A stretch of DNA of 40,282 nucleotides from Enterocola sp045611845 (GCA_045611845.1 JAZKXZ010000032.1:1-40282), one strand, 5' to 3'. Shown: positions 16,458 to 25,077, counted from the first letter of the stretch. The notes: a model not told the origin generated them from the sequence alone. Numbers and translations are program-made.

Positions 16458-17801
16458 TTATTTTGTAAGTAAGATAAAATCCCAAGGAGCAAGTTTAAAT
16501 GCAGCAGGAAGTAGAACTTTTTCTTTAGTAAAGTAGTTTTCAAATTCACCTTGTGGAGCATCACCATCGAAGTGGAATCCAACTTCTTCTGCACTAATAT
16601 TTGCAATATAAACTATATTTTCTTCTCCCAACTCTCTGCTAAGAACTAATACATTAGGATTTGTTGTTGGATAAATAACTGTTTTACCACCAACATCACC
16701 AGCTTTAAGTGCATTAGACTTATGTTTTAGGTCGTTTAAAGATTTGTAGAATTCATACCATTCATTCTTTTCTTTTACAGGAGGTGTATCTTTTACAAAG
16801 AATTCTAATCTACGATCCATACCCACTTCTTGTCCTGTATAAATAAGTGGCATACCTGGCCAAACATAAGACATTACAGCAAATGATTTTGCAGCTGCAC
16901 CATAACGTTCAAACTCTGTTCCATCCCAAGAGTTGCGGTCGTGATTTGTAATATGGTTCATATAATACGCATCAGGAGCAAGGTCTGAAAGTTGTTTTTT
17001 AGAAAGGTCGATTAAATCGTTAATACTATTGTTGCCTTTGCAAATATTATCTAGCAAGAAAAGTAAAGGCCAGTTATAAACCATATCAAATGCTTGGTCT
17101 GTAAGTTCTTTTTCTGTTGCTTCTGCTAGCATAAATACTGGTTTTACCTTATCTAATTCTTTGCGAGCTGTATCCCAGAAATCTACTGGAACAAGGAATG
17201 CAACATCGCAACGGAAACCATCTATATCCATATCCTTAACCCAGAATTTCATTGCGTCTATCATAGCAGCACGCATTTCTTCGTTGTCATAATCTAAAGA
17301 ATATGTATCTGTCCAATCCCATGGACTAACAAATTTTCCATCTTCATACTCATACCAAGTTGGATGTTCTTCTATCCAAATATTATCACAACCAGTGTGG
17401 TTTGCAACCCAGTCTATCATAACTTTCATTCCTAAAGAATGAGCTTGCTTAACCATATTTTTGAAGTCTTCTAGAGTTCCAAACTCAGGATTTACTGCTT
17501 TGTAGTCTTGCACTGCATAATAACTTCCAAGTTCACCTTTTCTATTAAGTTGAGAGATTGGATGCACAGGCATAAACCAAAGAATATCTACTCCCAATTC
17601 TTTTAAATATGGAAGATGTTCTACAAAGGCATTAATTGTACCCTCCTCTGTATATTGTCTTAGATTTACTTCGTAAATTACCGCATTACGTGTAAATTCA
17701 TCTTTTTTTGTACCTGTTGCCTCGTTATTTTTACAGCAACAAGAGAAGCATATTAATGCACTCAACGACATCAATACAAGGTTTAGGATTCTGTTCTTCA
17801 T
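16458..17801 (-). CDS. GH13 alpha-amylase family lipoprotein
   Basis: 447 residues, predicted lipoprotein (signal peptide ending CFSC, Cys21, followed by two more Cys). GH13 barrel with MIDWVANHTG (conserved region I), the nucleophile in IDGFRCDVAF (region II), the acid Glu in FMLAEAT (region III) and the stabilising Asp in ITNHDRNSW (region IV), then a short beta-sandwich domain (KVLLPAAFKLAPWDFILLTK). It probably degrades starch or maltodextrin at the envelope. A full Bacteroidetes promoter lies 27 bases upstream. No SusC/SusD pair is nearby, so it is not in a typical polysaccharide utilisation locus within the window. Confidence 0.93.
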   Translation of the reverse strand: MKNRILNLVLMSLSALICFSCCCKNNEATGTKKDEFTRNAVIYEVNLRQYTEEGTINAFVEHLPYLKELGVDILWFMPVHPISQLNRKGELGSYYAVQDYKAVNPEFGTLEDFKNMVKQAHSLGMKVMIDWVANHTGCDNIWIEEHPTWYEYEDGKFVSPWDWTDTYSLDYDNEEMRAAMIDAMKFWVKDMDIDGFRCDVAFLVPVDFWDTARKELDKVKPVFMLAEATEKELTDQAFDMVYNWPLLFLLDNICKGNNSINDLIDLSKKQLSDLAPDAYYMNHITNHDRNSWDGTEFERYGAAAKSFAVMSYVWPGMPLIYTGQEVGMDRRLEFFVKDTPPVKEKNEWYEFYKSLNDLKHKSNALKAGDVGGKTVIYPTTNPNVLVLSRELGEENIVYIANISAEEVGFHFDGDAPQGEFENYFTKEKVLLPAAFKLAPWDFILLTK

Positions 17802-17827
17802 ACGTATTAAATTTTAAGTTATAATTG

Positions 17828-17858
17828 CAAATATAAGAAATTAAAGTAATTTTGCAAA
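17828..17858 (-). promoter_or_regulatory. Full Bacteroidetes promoter of the amylase lipoprotein
   Basis: On the minus strand: TTTG (17858-17855), 19-base spacer, TATATTTG (17835-17828). Ideal match. Confidence 0.85.
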
Positions 17859-17910
17859 TATTTTTTAATAGAACAAACTATTAAGAACTTAACACAAACA
17901 TAAATATAGA

Positions 17911-18378
17911 ATGAAACTAAAGGCATTTATATTAACAAGCATAATCTTTTTTCTTGGTGGCTGTATGCCAGAACCTGAAAACACAAATATACCAAACGCA
18001 CGCGTAAGTTTTTATCTAGACGTATCTATTTCTGGAGTTGATAATCACCTTGCAGATGGACTACTTGGAAACTCTAGAATTTATACAAAATATAGTCCTT
18101 CACAACTTTCTCCTAATGGAAGTTATGGATATAGTGGCGTGGTAGTAGTGAGAGCATACGACAACAATCTATATGCGTTTGATATTTGCTGCACATACGA
18201 GGCAGATAGAGATGTGGCACTAGAAGATGATGGCTTCTTTTTAACCTGTCCACAATGCGGTTCTGTATTTGAGATTGGCAATGGCACAGGTTTTGTTAAT
18301 AGTGGCCCTGCTACTCAACGACTAAAAAAATACTACACAAGTCAAAATTCCAGCCAAAAAATTCGGATTTACAACTAA
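17911..18378 (+). CDS. Rieske-fold-like lipoprotein with altered ligands
   Basis: 155 residues, predicted lipoprotein (lipobox LGGC, Cys18). The C-terminal half has the layout of a Rieske [2Fe-2S] domain, with Cys93-Cys94-Thr-Tyr96 and CPQCGSVFEIGNGTG (Cys113, Cys116), then GPATQRLKKY. Classical Rieske proteins bind iron with C-x-H and C-x-x-H; here the histidines are Tyr96 and Cys116. Either the cluster is different, the site binds another metal such as zinc, or the domain is structural. The divergent amylase promoter lies upstream; no clear promoter was seen for this gene. hpt starts 32 bases after its stop. Confidence 0.65.
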   Translation: MKLKAFILTSIIFFLGGCMPEPENTNIPNARVSFYLDVSISGVDNHLADGLLGNSRIYTKYSPSQLSPNGSYGYSGVVVVRAYDNNLYAFDICCTYEADRDVALEDDGFFLTCPQCGSVFEIGNGTGFVNSGPATQRLKKYYTSQNSSQKIRIYN

Positions 18379-18404
18379 AATTTCGTAACTTTGAACGAAA
18401 TTTT
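18377..18404. terminator. Hairpin between the Rieske-like gene and hpt, overlapping the hpt -7 box
   Basis: Perfect 10-bp arms AAAATTTCGT (18377-18386) and ACGAAATTTT (18395-18404), then a T-rich tail. The loop holds TAACTTTG (18386-18393), a -7 match; TTCG (18362-18365) lies 20 bases upstream as a weak -33. It may be terminator and promoter region at once. Confidence 0.55.
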
Positions 18405-18410
18405 TGTTTT

Positions 18411-18950
18411 ATGAAAACGATTCAAATCGGGGACTTCTCTTTTAAGCCATATATCTCTGAGGAAGAGATAAATAAAAGAGTAAAAGAGTTAGGAGAACTT
18501 ATTTTGAAAGATTACAATAATGAGCCTCCAATTCTTATTTGCGTGCTTAATGGAAGTTATGTTTTCGCGGCAGATTTAGCAAGAGCAATTGACGCACCAG
18601 TTGAAATTCACTTTATGAAAGTGTCATCTTACGATGGTTTACAAAGCACTGGTGTTATCACAGAAGAATTGCCCCTAAAAATAGACATCGCTGGTAAAGA
18701 CCTGCTTATTGTGGAAGATATCATAGAAACAGGCAATACACTTTACCATATACAACAAAGTTTTCTAAACCAAAATTGTAAAAGTTGCAAGATTGTAGCT
18801 CTTCTTGTTAAAAACGACATTCTAAAAGATAAAATAAAAGTAGATTACACTGGATTTGCAATAGAAAATGACTTTGTGGTGGGCTACGGAATGGATTATA
18901 ATAACAAAGGAAGAAATCTTAAATCAATATACACTATAGTAAAAACTTAA
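18411..18950 (+). CDS. hpt: Hypoxanthine phosphoribosyltransferase
   Basis: Purine salvage: hypoxanthine (or guanine) plus PRPP gives IMP (or GMP). 179 residues. The PRPP-binding signature is LLIVEDIIETGNTL (~103-116), with VLNGSYVFAADL near residues 45-56 and the base-binding C-terminal loop DFVVGYGMDYNNKGRNL. adk begins 5 bases downstream, giving a nucleotide-metabolism operon hpt-adk-obg. A candidate promoter sits inside the dyad just upstream. The start gives a leader of only about 10 bases if that promoter is used. Confidence 0.94.
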   Translation: MKTIQIGDFSFKPYISEEEINKRVKELGELILKDYNNEPPILICVLNGSYVFAADLARAIDAPVEIHFMKVSSYDGLQSTGVITEELPLKIDIAGKDLLIVEDIIETGNTLYHIQQSFLNQNCKSCKIVALLVKNDILKDKIKVDYTGFAIENDFVVGYGMDYNNKGRNLKSIYTIVKT

Positions 18951-18955
18951 AATTT

Positions 18956-19528
18956 ATGTTTAACGTTGTAATTTTCGGAGCTCCAGGCTCTGGCAAAGGT
19001 ACTCAAAGCGATAAAATCGTAGAAAAATACGGTTTAGTTCACCTTTCAACAGGCGATATTTTGCGTGCCGAAATAGCTAAAGGTAGCGAAGTTGGAAAAA
19101 TAGCAGACGGTCTTATCTCTAAAGGACAGTTTGTTCCAGATGATGTTATCATTAAAGTATTAGAAAATGCAATTAATGAACATCCAACTGCTAAAGGTTT
19201 CATCTTTGACGGTTTCCCACGTACAGTAACCCAAGCAGAAGCGCTAGATAGCATTTTAAAACAAAAAAATATCCGCGTAGGCGTGATGCTAAATATCGAC
19301 GTAGAACAAAACGAACTTGTTAAACGTCTTCTTAACAGGGGTAAAACATCTGGTCGTGCAGATGACAACCTTATCACAATTCAAGAAAGAATCAATGTTT
19401 ACGAACAAAAAACAATGCCTGTTATTCAATTCTATGACAAACAAGGCAAACACGTTCGTATCAAAGGTTCTGGTACACTAGACGAAGTATTCGCTCAAAT
19501 AGAAGCAGCAATCGACGCCAGACTTTAA
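18956..19528 (+). CDS. adk: Adenylate kinase
   Basis: Interconverts ATP plus AMP with two ADP. 190 residues, the short form. P-loop GAPGSGKGTQ at residues 8-17; the AMP-binding stretch VHLSTGDILRAEI; the FDGFPRT signature at ~83-89; a short lid (RGKTSGRADDN) without zinc cysteines. It sits in the operon hpt-adk-obg, 5 bases after hpt and 18 bases before obg. Confidence 0.97.
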   Translation: MFNVVIFGAPGSGKGTQSDKIVEKYGLVHLSTGDILRAEIAKGSEVGKIADGLISKGQFVPDDVIIKVLENAINEHPTAKGFIFDGFPRTVTQAEALDSILKQKNIRVGVMLNIDVEQNELVKRLLNRGKTSGRADDNLITIQERINVYEQKTMPVIQFYDKQGKHVRIKGSGTLDEVFAQIEAAIDARL

Positions 19529-19546
19529 TAGTTAGTAGTAGAAGTT

Positions 19547-20689
19547 ATGTCAAATTTTGTAGATTACGTAAAAATATATTGTCGCTCAGGTAAAGGGGGA
19601 GCAGGTTCTGTACACTTGCATCGTGAGAAGTTTATTACCAAGGGTGGTCCGGACGGCGGTGACGGCGGCCGAGGCGGGCATATTATATTGCGCGGAAACT
19701 CAAACTATTGGACATTACTTCACTTGAAATATGCCCGCCACGTTTTTGCCGGTGACGGCAAAAGCGGCGGGGCAAATAGAAGCTTCGGTAAAGATGGTGA
19801 AGACAAAATCATAGAAGTGCCTTGTGGTACAGTGGTTTACGACGCTGAAACTGGTGAATACCTATGCGACGTTACATCACACGGCGAAGAAGTAGTACTT
19901 CTAAAAGGCGGTAGAGGTGGTCTAGGCAACTGGCACTTCCGCACTGCAACTCACCAAACTCCACGTTTTGCCCAACCAGGCGAACCTTGCATAGAAAGAA
20001 CTGTAGTTATGGAATTAAAAATGCTAGCCGATGTTGGTCTAGTAGGTTTCCCTAACGCAGGTAAATCTACCCTACTTTCTGTAGTTTCAGCTGCTAAACC
20101 AAAAATTGCAAACTATCCTTTCACCACACTTGAACCAAACCTTGGTATTGTTGGTTATAGAGATGGTCGTTCTTTTGTAATGGCAGATATTCCAGGTATT
20201 ATAGAAGGAGCTCACGAAGGTAAAGGTATTGGTTTACGTTTCCTACGCCATATCGAACGCAACTCTGTGCTTCTATTTATGGTTCCTGCAGACTCAGACG
20301 ATATTAAAGAGTCTTACGAAATTTTGCTAAACGAACTTCAACAATACAATCCAGAACTACTTAACAAAGGTAGAATCCTTGCTATTACAAAGTCTGACCT
20401 TATCGACGACGAATTAGAAGAAGGATTGAGTAAAGAACTTCCAGACATTCCTTGTGTGTTTATTTCTGCCGTTTCTGGCAAAGGAATAGACAAACTAAAA
20501 GATATTCTTTGGGACGAAATTAATAAAGAACCTGTATATTTCGACTCTACACTAGTTCACAAAGACAAAGATTTCACTCGCACATTTGGCGAAGAAGATG
20601 TGGATGAAAATTGGGGTGATGATTTTGACTTTGATGACGAAGATGCATTTGATGATGATTATGATGCAGGGGGCAGAATGATAGATTAA
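19547..20689 (+). CDS. obg: GTPase Obg/CgtA
   Basis: Ribosome-associated GTPase acting in 50S assembly and stress control. 380 residues. The glycine-rich Obg fold (GGAGSVHLHREKFITKGGPDG, then many GGRGG turns) fills residues 1-158. The G domain follows with G1 GFPNAGKST, the switch region NYPFTTLEPNLG, G3 DIPGIIEGA and G4 TKSD. The tail is very acidic (about 30 residues, mostly Asp/Glu, ending GGRMID), a common Obg feature. Last gene of hpt-adk-obg. Its stop codon is the first base region of a 17-bp terminator stem. Confidence 0.97.
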   Translation: MSNFVDYVKIYCRSGKGGAGSVHLHREKFITKGGPDGGDGGRGGHIILRGNSNYWTLLHLKYARHVFAGDGKSGGANRSFGKDGEDKIIEVPCGTVVYDAETGEYLCDVTSHGEEVVLLKGGRGGLGNWHFRTATHQTPRFAQPGEPCIERTVVMELKMLADVGLVGFPNAGKSTLLSVVSAAKPKIANYPFTTLEPNLGIVGYRDGRSFVMADIPGIIEGAHEGKGIGLRFLRHIERNSVLLFMVPADSDDIKESYEILLNELQQYNPELLNKGRILAITKSDLIDDELEEGLSKELPDIPCVFISAVSGKGIDKLKDILWDEINKEPVYFDSTLVHKDKDFTRTFGEEDVDENWGDDFDFDDEDAFDDDYDAGGRMID

Positions 20690-20725
20690 TATAAAAGCGA
20701 GTTTCTATGAAACTCGCTTTTATAT
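20689..20725. terminator. Bidirectional terminator between obg and gluQ
   Basis: 17-bp perfect arms (20689-20705 and 20709-20725; core AAAAGCGAGTTTC) with a 3-base loop. It touches the obg stop codon and includes the gluQ stop codon on the other strand. Confidence 0.92.
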
Positions 20726-21664
20726 TTTTACAATAATATTTTGCCTTGGCACATTCTCCCAACTGAATTTTTCTAGCAACTCTAATAGAGTTGCTTTTCT
20801 ATTTTCTGGGATTATACCTGCATAATAACCTAAGAGCCCTAATATTTCTTCTGCTGTATATCTTTTACGAAGTTCACCCATATCTAGAGATTTATCTCTT
20901 TTTGAGAGTCTTGCACCGCTTTCTGCCGACATTAGGAGTGGGAAGTGATAAAATTTAGGAACAGGAAGTCCTAATAAATTGTATAAATAAATTTGTGAAG
21001 GTGTAGAATCTAAAAGGTCGTTGCCACGCACTACTTCTGTAATACCCATAGCAGCGTCATCTACCACTACGGCTAGTTGATAAGCAAAAGTACCGTCTAT
21101 TCTACGAAGTACAAAGTCTCCACCCACATCATACAAAGATTTAGACTGATAGCCATATACTCCATCTGTAAAGTTTACGGTCGCATCCCCTACTTTTATT
21201 CTATAAGCAGGATTTCTAAGTTTAGAAAGTTCATTTATCTCATCTACAGAAAGCTCACGACATTTACCTGGGTAAATTGGTCTTCCATCCGATGAATGTG
21301 GAGCAGAAGCAGCAAGAAGGTCGGCACGCTTACAAAAGCAAGGATAAATTAAATCAGATAGCTTATTAAATGCCTTTTCATAAATTTGAGCACGCTCACT
21401 TTGATAATAAGGGCCAAAATCACCACCTTTACTACCACCTTCGTCCCATATTAAACCCAACCAATTTAGGTCGTCTTCTAGCATTTCAGAGTATTCCTTA
21501 CGGCTGCGTTCTGGGTCTAGGTCTTCTATTCTAAGTACCCATTTTCCACCTTTTGAGTGGGCAGATAAAAACGAGAGCAATGCGCTAAACACATTGCCCA
21601 AGTGCATTCTACCAGTAGGAGAAGGTGCAAATCTACCTCTATTTTCTATCTGGTGATTTATCAC
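20720..21664 (-). CDS. gluQ: Glutamyl-Q tRNA(Asp) synthetase
   Basis: A paralogue of the GluRS catalytic domain that attaches glutamate to queuosine in tRNA-Asp. 314 residues, without the anticodon-binding domain of GluRS. The HIGH-like motif is in RFAPSPTGRMHLGNVFSAL; LRIEDLDPERSR follows; the zinc-site region is CFCKRADL with YPGKCREL; the KMSKS-like motif is RLSKRDKSLDMG. The start overlaps the end of der by 26 bases, so it is the last gene of era-der-gluQ and is probably translationally coupled. Confidence 0.9.
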   Translation of the reverse strand: MINHQIENRGRFAPSPTGRMHLGNVFSALLSFLSAHSKGGKWVLRIEDLDPERSRKEYSEMLEDDLNWLGLIWDEGGSKGGDFGPYYQSERAQIYEKAFNKLSDLIYPCFCKRADLLAASAPHSSDGRPIYPGKCRELSVDEINELSKLRNPAYRIKVGDATVNFTDGVYGYQSKSLYDVGGDFVLRRIDGTFAYQLAVVVDDAAMGITEVVRGNDLLDSTPSQIYLYNLLGLPVPKFYHFPLLMSAESGARLSKRDKSLDMGELRKRYTAEEILGLLGYYAGIIPENRKATLLELLEKFSWENVPRQNIIVKI

Positions 21665-22967
21665 GGAAGAATATTTGTAGTGGTGTACCAGAGAAATCCC
21701 ATTGTTCGCGTATCTTGTTTTCTAGATAACGTTTATATGGGTCTTTCACATATTGTGGTAAATTAGCAAAGAATAAAATTGTTGGCACTTGTGTGTCAGG
21801 AATTTGCATCACATATTTTATCTTAATGTATTTACCTTTAATTGCTGGAGGTGGATAGTTATCTATTAGTGGTAATAGATATTCATTTAGTTTTGGTGTT
21901 GGAATACGACGACGTCTATTGTCGAACACACGCATGGTTTCTTCTATCACCTTGAAGATATGGTGTTTTGTAAGTGCAGAAGCAAAGATAATTGGGAAAT
22001 CTGTAAATGGAGCAAAACGAGCACGAATGGCTTCTTCCATAATTTTTACAGATTTAGAAGTTCTTTCTTCTACTAAGTCCCATTTATTCACACACACCAC
22101 AAGAGATTTTTTATTTCTTTGGATAAGAGAGAAAATATTTTGGTCTTGTCCTTCTATACCACGTGTGGCGTCTAACATCAATATACAAACATCTGAATTT
22201 TCTATAGCACGAATAGAACGCATTACAGAATAGAACTCAAGATCTTCATTTACTTTAGATTTCTTTCTAATACCCGCTGTATCAACTAGGTAGAAAGACT
22301 TTCCAAATTTATTGTATTGTGTATAAATAGAGTCGCGAGTAGTACCAGCAATATCTGTTACGATATTTCTTTCTTCACCAATGAAAGCATTGATAAGCGA
22401 AGATTTACCAGCATTTGGACGTCCTACCACTGCAATACGAGGTAGTGAAGCGTCGAAACCATCGTTGCTAAGTTCGTCTGGAAGTTGTTTAACGATTTCA
22501 TCTAAAAGGTCACCTGTACCAAAACCACTAAGTGATGAAATACAGAATGGGTCACCAAGACCAAGTTTGTAAAACTCAGCAGAAGAGTAGATTAAATCGT
22601 TGTTATCTGTTTTGTTTACAACCAACAATACTGGTTTTTTACTAGTACGAAGCACTTTTGCTACTTCCACGTCTAGGTCGCAGATGCCACTTTGCACATC
22701 AACCAAGAACAGAATAAGTTCAGATTCGTCGATAGCAATTTTTACTTGTTGGTTAATGGCATCTTCGAAAATGTCGTCAGAGTTTGTCACCAAACCGCCT
22801 GTATCTACCACAGAAAACTCTTTTTTGCCCCACTCTGCTTTGCCGTATTGACGGTCACGTGTGGTGCCTGCTTCTTCACTTACAATAGCTCTACGAGATT
22901 CTGTTAAGCGGTTGAATAAAGTTGATTTACCTACATTAGGTCTTCCTACTATTGCTACTAATGCCAT
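21639..22967 (-). CDS. der: Ribosome biogenesis GTPase Der (EngA)
   Basis: A double-GTPase needed for 50S ribosome assembly. 442 residues. First G domain: GRPNVGKSTLFNRL, VDTGGL, NKTDNND. Second G domain from ~residue 175: GRPNAGKSSLINAFIG, VDTAGIRKKSKV, NKWDLVEE. C-terminal KH-like domain (~355-442) with IKYVMQIPDTQVPTILFFAN and FSGTPLQIFFRDKS. It starts 3 bases after the era stop and overlaps gluQ by 26 bases. Confidence 0.97.
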   Translation of the reverse strand: MALVAIVGRPNVGKSTLFNRLTESRRAIVSEEAGTTRDRQYGKAEWGKKEFSVVDTGGLVTNSDDIFEDAINQQVKIAIDESELILFLVDVQSGICDLDVEVAKVLRTSKKPVLLVVNKTDNNDLIYSSAEFYKLGLGDPFCISSLSGFGTGDLLDEIVKQLPDELSNDGFDASLPRIAVVGRPNAGKSSLINAFIGEERNIVTDIAGTTRDSIYTQYNKFGKSFYLVDTAGIRKKSKVNEDLEFYSVMRSIRAIENSDVCILMLDATRGIEGQDQNIFSLIQRNKKSLVVCVNKWDLVEERTSKSVKIMEEAIRARFAPFTDFPIIFASALTKHHIFKVIEETMRVFDNRRRRIPTPKLNEYLLPLIDNYPPPAIKGKYIKIKYVMQIPDTQVPTILFFANLPQYVKDPYKRYLENKIREQWDFSGTPLQIFFRDKSPDRK

Positions 22968-22970
22968 ATA

Positions 22971-23858
22971 TTAATTATTTAATTGGTAACCGAACATTTT
23001 TAATTGTTTGTCGCGATTACGCCAGTCTTTTTCTACTTTTACAAAAATTTCTAGGAACACTTTCTTTTGGAAAAATGTTTCTATATCGGTGCGAGCCATT
23101 ATGCCTACTTTTTTCAGCATTGAACCGCCCTTGCCTATGATTATAGATTTTTGAGAGTCGCGTTCCACATAAATCACCGCATTTATGTGAATTATCTTTT
23201 TATCTTCAATAAATTTCTCAACCACCACTTCCGAAGAATATGGAATTTCTTTATCGTAAAGTTCCAATATCTTTTCGCGGATAATTTCTGTTACGAAAAA
23301 TCTTGCAGGACGGTCTGTTAAAGCATCTTTATCGAAGTATGCAGGAGACTCAGGAAGAAGTTCTTTAATCTGAGCTAGTAAATTTTCAACATTGAATTTT
23401 TCTTTTGCGCAGATAGGAATAATACGGGCGTTTGGAAGCACACCTTTCCATTTATCTACCAAATCTTCAAGTTCTTTTTGAGAAGATAGTAAATCTATCT
23501 TGTTTATAATCAAGAAAATAGGAGTTTCCATCTTACGTACTTTTTCTAGAAAATCTAGATTTTTATCGTAAGACTCCACTGTATCTGTTACGTATAGAAG
23601 CACGTCGGCATCTTTAAATGCAGACTCAGAGGCTTCCAACATAGATTCTTGCAGACGATAATTTGGTTTTAATGCTCCTGGGGTATCAGAATACACAATC
23701 TGAAAATCTTCACCATTAACGATGCCCATAATTCTATGACGTGTGGTTTGAGATTTAGATGTGATAATAGAAATTCTCTCTCCCACCAAGGCATTCATTA
23801 ATGTAGATTTACCCACATTTGGATTACCAACGATATTTACAAAACCTGCTTTATGCAT
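22971..23858 (-). CDS. era: GTPase Era
   Basis: Binds 16S rRNA and acts in 30S maturation. 295 residues from the chosen start. G1 GNPNVGKSTLMNALVG, switch region SKSQTTRHRIMG, G3 DTPGALK, G4 NKIDLL, then a C-terminal KH domain with IIIGKGGSMLKKVG. The frame is open seven codons further up (to 23879), but a -7 box on the minus strand (TATCTTTG, 23877-23884) overlaps that extension, so MHKAGFVNI at 23858 is the start. First gene of era-der-gluQ. Confidence 0.96.
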   Translation of the reverse strand: MHKAGFVNIVGNPNVGKSTLMNALVGERISIITSKSQTTRHRIMGIVNGEDFQIVYSDTPGALKPNYRLQESMLEASESAFKDADVLLYVTDTVESYDKNLDFLEKVRKMETPIFLIINKIDLLSSQKELEDLVDKWKGVLPNARIIPICAKEKFNVENLLAQIKELLPESPAYFDKDALTDRPARFFVTEIIREKILELYDKEIPYSSEVVVEKFIEDKKIIHINAVIYVERDSQKSIIIGKGGSMLKKVGIMARTDIETFFQKKVFLEIFVKVEKDWRNRDKQLKMFGYQLNN

Positions 23859-23876
23859 ATTAATCAAATTTGACCA

Positions 23877-23884
23877 CAAAGATA
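23877..23884 (-). promoter_or_regulatory. -7 element of the era-der-gluQ operon
   Basis: The minus strand reads TATCTTTG, 18 bases before the era ATG. No TTTG at the usual distance upstream. Confidence 0.55.
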
Positions 23885-23911
23885 GTAAAAAATATCTTTA
23901 ACTCCTAACTT

Positions 23912-24714
23912 TTACAGAGTCCACTCTGTGAGATTAATCTCCGCTTCTATCTCATCCTCTACCTCGTCTGGGAGCGAGTGAAAGAAATCTATTCCCGTTT
24001 GTTTTTCTACCTCATCTATGGTTGTTACATAAGTGAGGATAGGTTTATCGTCTGCTACGTTTTCGCAAATAAATGCAAGTGTAGTCCAATTTTTTTACCT
24101 TTACGAAGTAGAACTTTGTAGAAAGCATCTGGAATAGCAATATTATGAGTATTTCCCATAAAAAGTGGGTCAGCAGACACTATCGGCCCTGTTACCACAT
24201 AAACACTATCGTATTTATATGCCACATCGCGCACAAACGCCTCAATATCAGCCCAGTTATCACGATTTAAACTTCTATTTTGAGGACAAATATTTGAAGT
24301 ATAAAAACTCTCTTTCATAGCTGTTTCGCTCCACTTCATAGAAGCAGCTGGAGCCATGTGTCCACGGTCCATTTTGTATGGATTGTTTGTGTAATCACTA
24401 TGAAGAACTGGGTCTGCAACTAGTGGGTCTGGCGAAAATTTATTTTCTCTACCAAACTCACCATTACATCTTTCTTTTGTTAAAAGATACGACACCCAAT
24501 TTGGAATATAGTATTCCTTATTATACCCTATTGTGATGGCATAATGTTTTAGAATCTGCTCATTCTCATTGTTGAGCGTAATAGGGTCATCAATTTTTAC
24601 CCCAGCTATATTTATAGGTTCATTACCACTTTTGCACATTGACACAAGCGAGCAAAAACACGCCACAAACAACAGCAAAAACGCTTTATGTTTATTATTC
24701 ATATTGTTTTTCAT
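23912..24714 (-). pseudogene. Secreted DNA/RNA non-specific endonuclease (NUC family), frameshifted
   Basis: The N-terminal ~206 residues carry a signal peptide and the NUC1/endonuclease G domain with DRGHMAPAASMKW (catalytic His) and SNICPQNRSLNRDNWADIE (metal-binding Asn region). The frame then meets a stop at 24055. At a run of seven Ts (24090-24096, A7 in the mRNA) a one-base shift restores an open frame that continues NWTTLAFICENVADDKP, TIDEVEKQTGIDFF and LPDEVEDEIEAEI to a TAA at 23912-23914. That tail is typical of the family. One extra A would give a ~268-residue intact protein. Causes are a real mutation, a homopolymer sequencing error, or slippage. It is divergent from the toxin-antitoxin pair. 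Confidence 0.8.
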
Positions 24715-24718
24715 AGCG

Positions 24719-24726
24719 CAAAGATA
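24719..24726 (-). promoter_or_regulatory. -7 element of the nuclease gene
   Basis: The minus strand reads TATCTTTG only 4 bases before the ATG at 24714. The transcript would start at or near that ATG, so translation is leaderless or begins at the ATG at 24702. Confidence 0.5.
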
Positions 24727-24770
24727 GAGATTTTATTTTAAATTTTTACATCCATTTTCTAGAATTTTAT

Positions 24771-24801
24771 TTTGCATTTTAGAATTTTTGTCGTATATTT
24801 G
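24771..24801 (+). promoter_or_regulatory. Full Bacteroidetes promoter of the higBA-like pair
   Basis: TTTG (24771-24774), 19-base spacer, TATATTTG (24794-24801), 15 bases before the toxin ATG. Confidence 0.82.
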
Positions 24802-24816
24802 TAGAAAATTGAAACG

Positions 24817-25077
24817 ATGAGAATATTTACAGAAAAACCACTGGTTGATTTCATAGAAAACAATCCTCAATATAGGGTTGCTCTGCAAGATTGGGCGTCT
24901 AAAGTAAAAAAATGCGAATGGGAAAGCATTCAAGAAATAACAAACGACTTTAGTAATGCTCAAATCATTGGAGACACACAGTGTATTTTCACATTTGATA
25001 TAGAAGCGATTAATTTTTCTATCTCAACAATGTTTATAGGACAATATGTGTATGTTAGAGATATTGTTAGGGGTTAG
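24817..25077 (+). CDS. HigB-like toxin, probably degenerate or truncated
   Basis: 86 residues. The first half fits the HigB_toxin family (mRNA interferase): MRIFTEKPLVDFIENNPQYR, WASKVKKCEWESIQEI and FSNAQIIGD. The second half departs from the family: the basic strand normally written like YRLIV is replaced by FSISTM, and the usual ending GTH-x-EYD is missing, because the frame stops at VYVRDIVRG inside a GTTAGGN repeat (25066-25090). I infer a weakened or dead toxin; a divergent active subfamily is the alternative. It has a consensus promoter and is followed by the antitoxin gene. Confidence 0.65.
   Translation: MRIFTEKPLVDFIENNPQYRVALQDWASKVKKCEWESIQEITNDFSNAQIIGDTQCIFTFDIEAINFSISTMFIGQYVYVRDIVRG

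Noticed and set aside
19039..19377. A 112-codon open frame on the minus strand
   Set aside because: Opposite adk; no motif or start signal.
19927..19947. A TGGCAC...TGCA stretch resembling a sigma-54 site
   Set aside because: The spacing of the two halves is wrong and it lies inside the obg coding sequence.
20574..20689. GAT/GAA-rich low-complexity end of obg as a DNA repeat
   Set aside because: It encodes the acidic tail common in Obg proteins; no exact tandem unit.
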